From contig JAGQWX010000015.1 in NCBI GenBank assembly GCA_020436935.1, positions 1 to 64,000 on the forward strand: a DNA stretch of 64,000 bases. The letters run 5' to 3'. The notes beneath the pieces are model-generated. The model had not been told where the DNA came from and made no database searches. It saw nothing but the letters and a program-made list of their open reading frames with translations. This DNA comes from Saprospiraceae bacterium. GTDB taxonomy: Bacteria > Bacteroidota > Bacteroidia > Chitinophagales > Saprospiraceae. This document shows positions 63,985 through 64,000 of the stretch, in pieces. A program made the translations under genes and the position numbers. How positions within the stretch are numbered: position 1 is the stretch's first letter; each line of letters starts with the position of its first letter.

Positions 63985-64000
63985 TTAAAAATAAGTTTAA

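Overview
The window is ordinary chromosomal DNA of a Bacteroidota bacterium, most likely of the Saprospiria/Saprospiraceae type; the phylum is well supported, the family is an inference. Evidence for the phylum: the -33 TTTG / -7 TAnnTTTG promoter pattern ahead of several genes, the mutY-ssb-gldE-gldD neighbourhood, a PorP/SprF-type protein and a protein with a type-B (CHU_C-like) type IX secretion C-terminal domain, DUF5606, DUF5777, DUF4403 and DUF2795 genes, and many SPII lipoproteins and outer-membrane barrels. No rRNA, tRNA, CRISPR array, insertion sequence or phage gene was seen, and gene order looks vertically inherited.

Region 1 (1-7478, all minus strand): str operon rpsL-rpsG-fusA followed by the S10 operon rpsJ-rplC-rplD-rplW-rplB-rpsS-rplV-rpsC, which continues off the left edge. 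Both units have their own promoter with an identical TACCTTTGC box. There is no tuf between fusA and rpsJ. Region 2 (7.8-12.5 kb): GNAT acetyltransferase, DoxX-like membrane protein, a 73-residue DUF2795 protein, cmk, a CNNM/CBS membrane protein and a radical SAM/SPASM enzyme, with two AT-rich spacers that contain long inverted repeats. Region 3 (12.6-20.1 kb): a secreted adhesin-like protein with T9SS type-B C-terminus overlapping an LptC-like lipoprotein gene, a hexapeptide acyltransferase, a bacilliredoxin, a tightly overlapping three-gene haem protein / outer-membrane barrel / dihaem cytochrome operon, and a PorP/SprF protein.

Region 4 (20.2-30.7 kb): small conserved Bacteroidota genes (DUF5606, a lipoprotein, mscL, two hydrolases, a CoA-binding protein, DUF4403, a thioredoxin-like protein), a TMTC-like integral-membrane glycosyltransferase with helical C-terminus and dprA. 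Region 5 (30.7-38.7 kb, minus): three SurA/parvulin-type periplasmic chaperones, then mutY-ssb-gldE-gldD. Region 6 (38.7-49.4 kb, plus): esterase lipoprotein, murA with Asp in place of the catalytic Cys, the three-gene proton-translocating transhydrogenase operon, a conserved hypothetical, and a large G8-domain/beta-helix secreted protein broken by an apparent one-base frameshift near its start.

Region 7 (49.4-64 kb): lipA, an outer-membrane barrel, a carbohydrate-degradation group (SASA acetylesterase, GH106-like enzyme, GH3 enzyme; no SusC/SusD), upp, a sodium/solute symporter, then a minus-strand set of dacB (PBP4), a succinylglutamate desuccinylase/aspartoacylase-like hydrolase and a RimK-like ATP-grasp ligase, and an NlpC/P60 lipoprotein. 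The most promising less-described modules are the haem/barrel/cytochrome operon (16.6-18.9 kb) and the ATP-grasp ligase/deacylase/PBP4 operon (59.8-63.1 kb).
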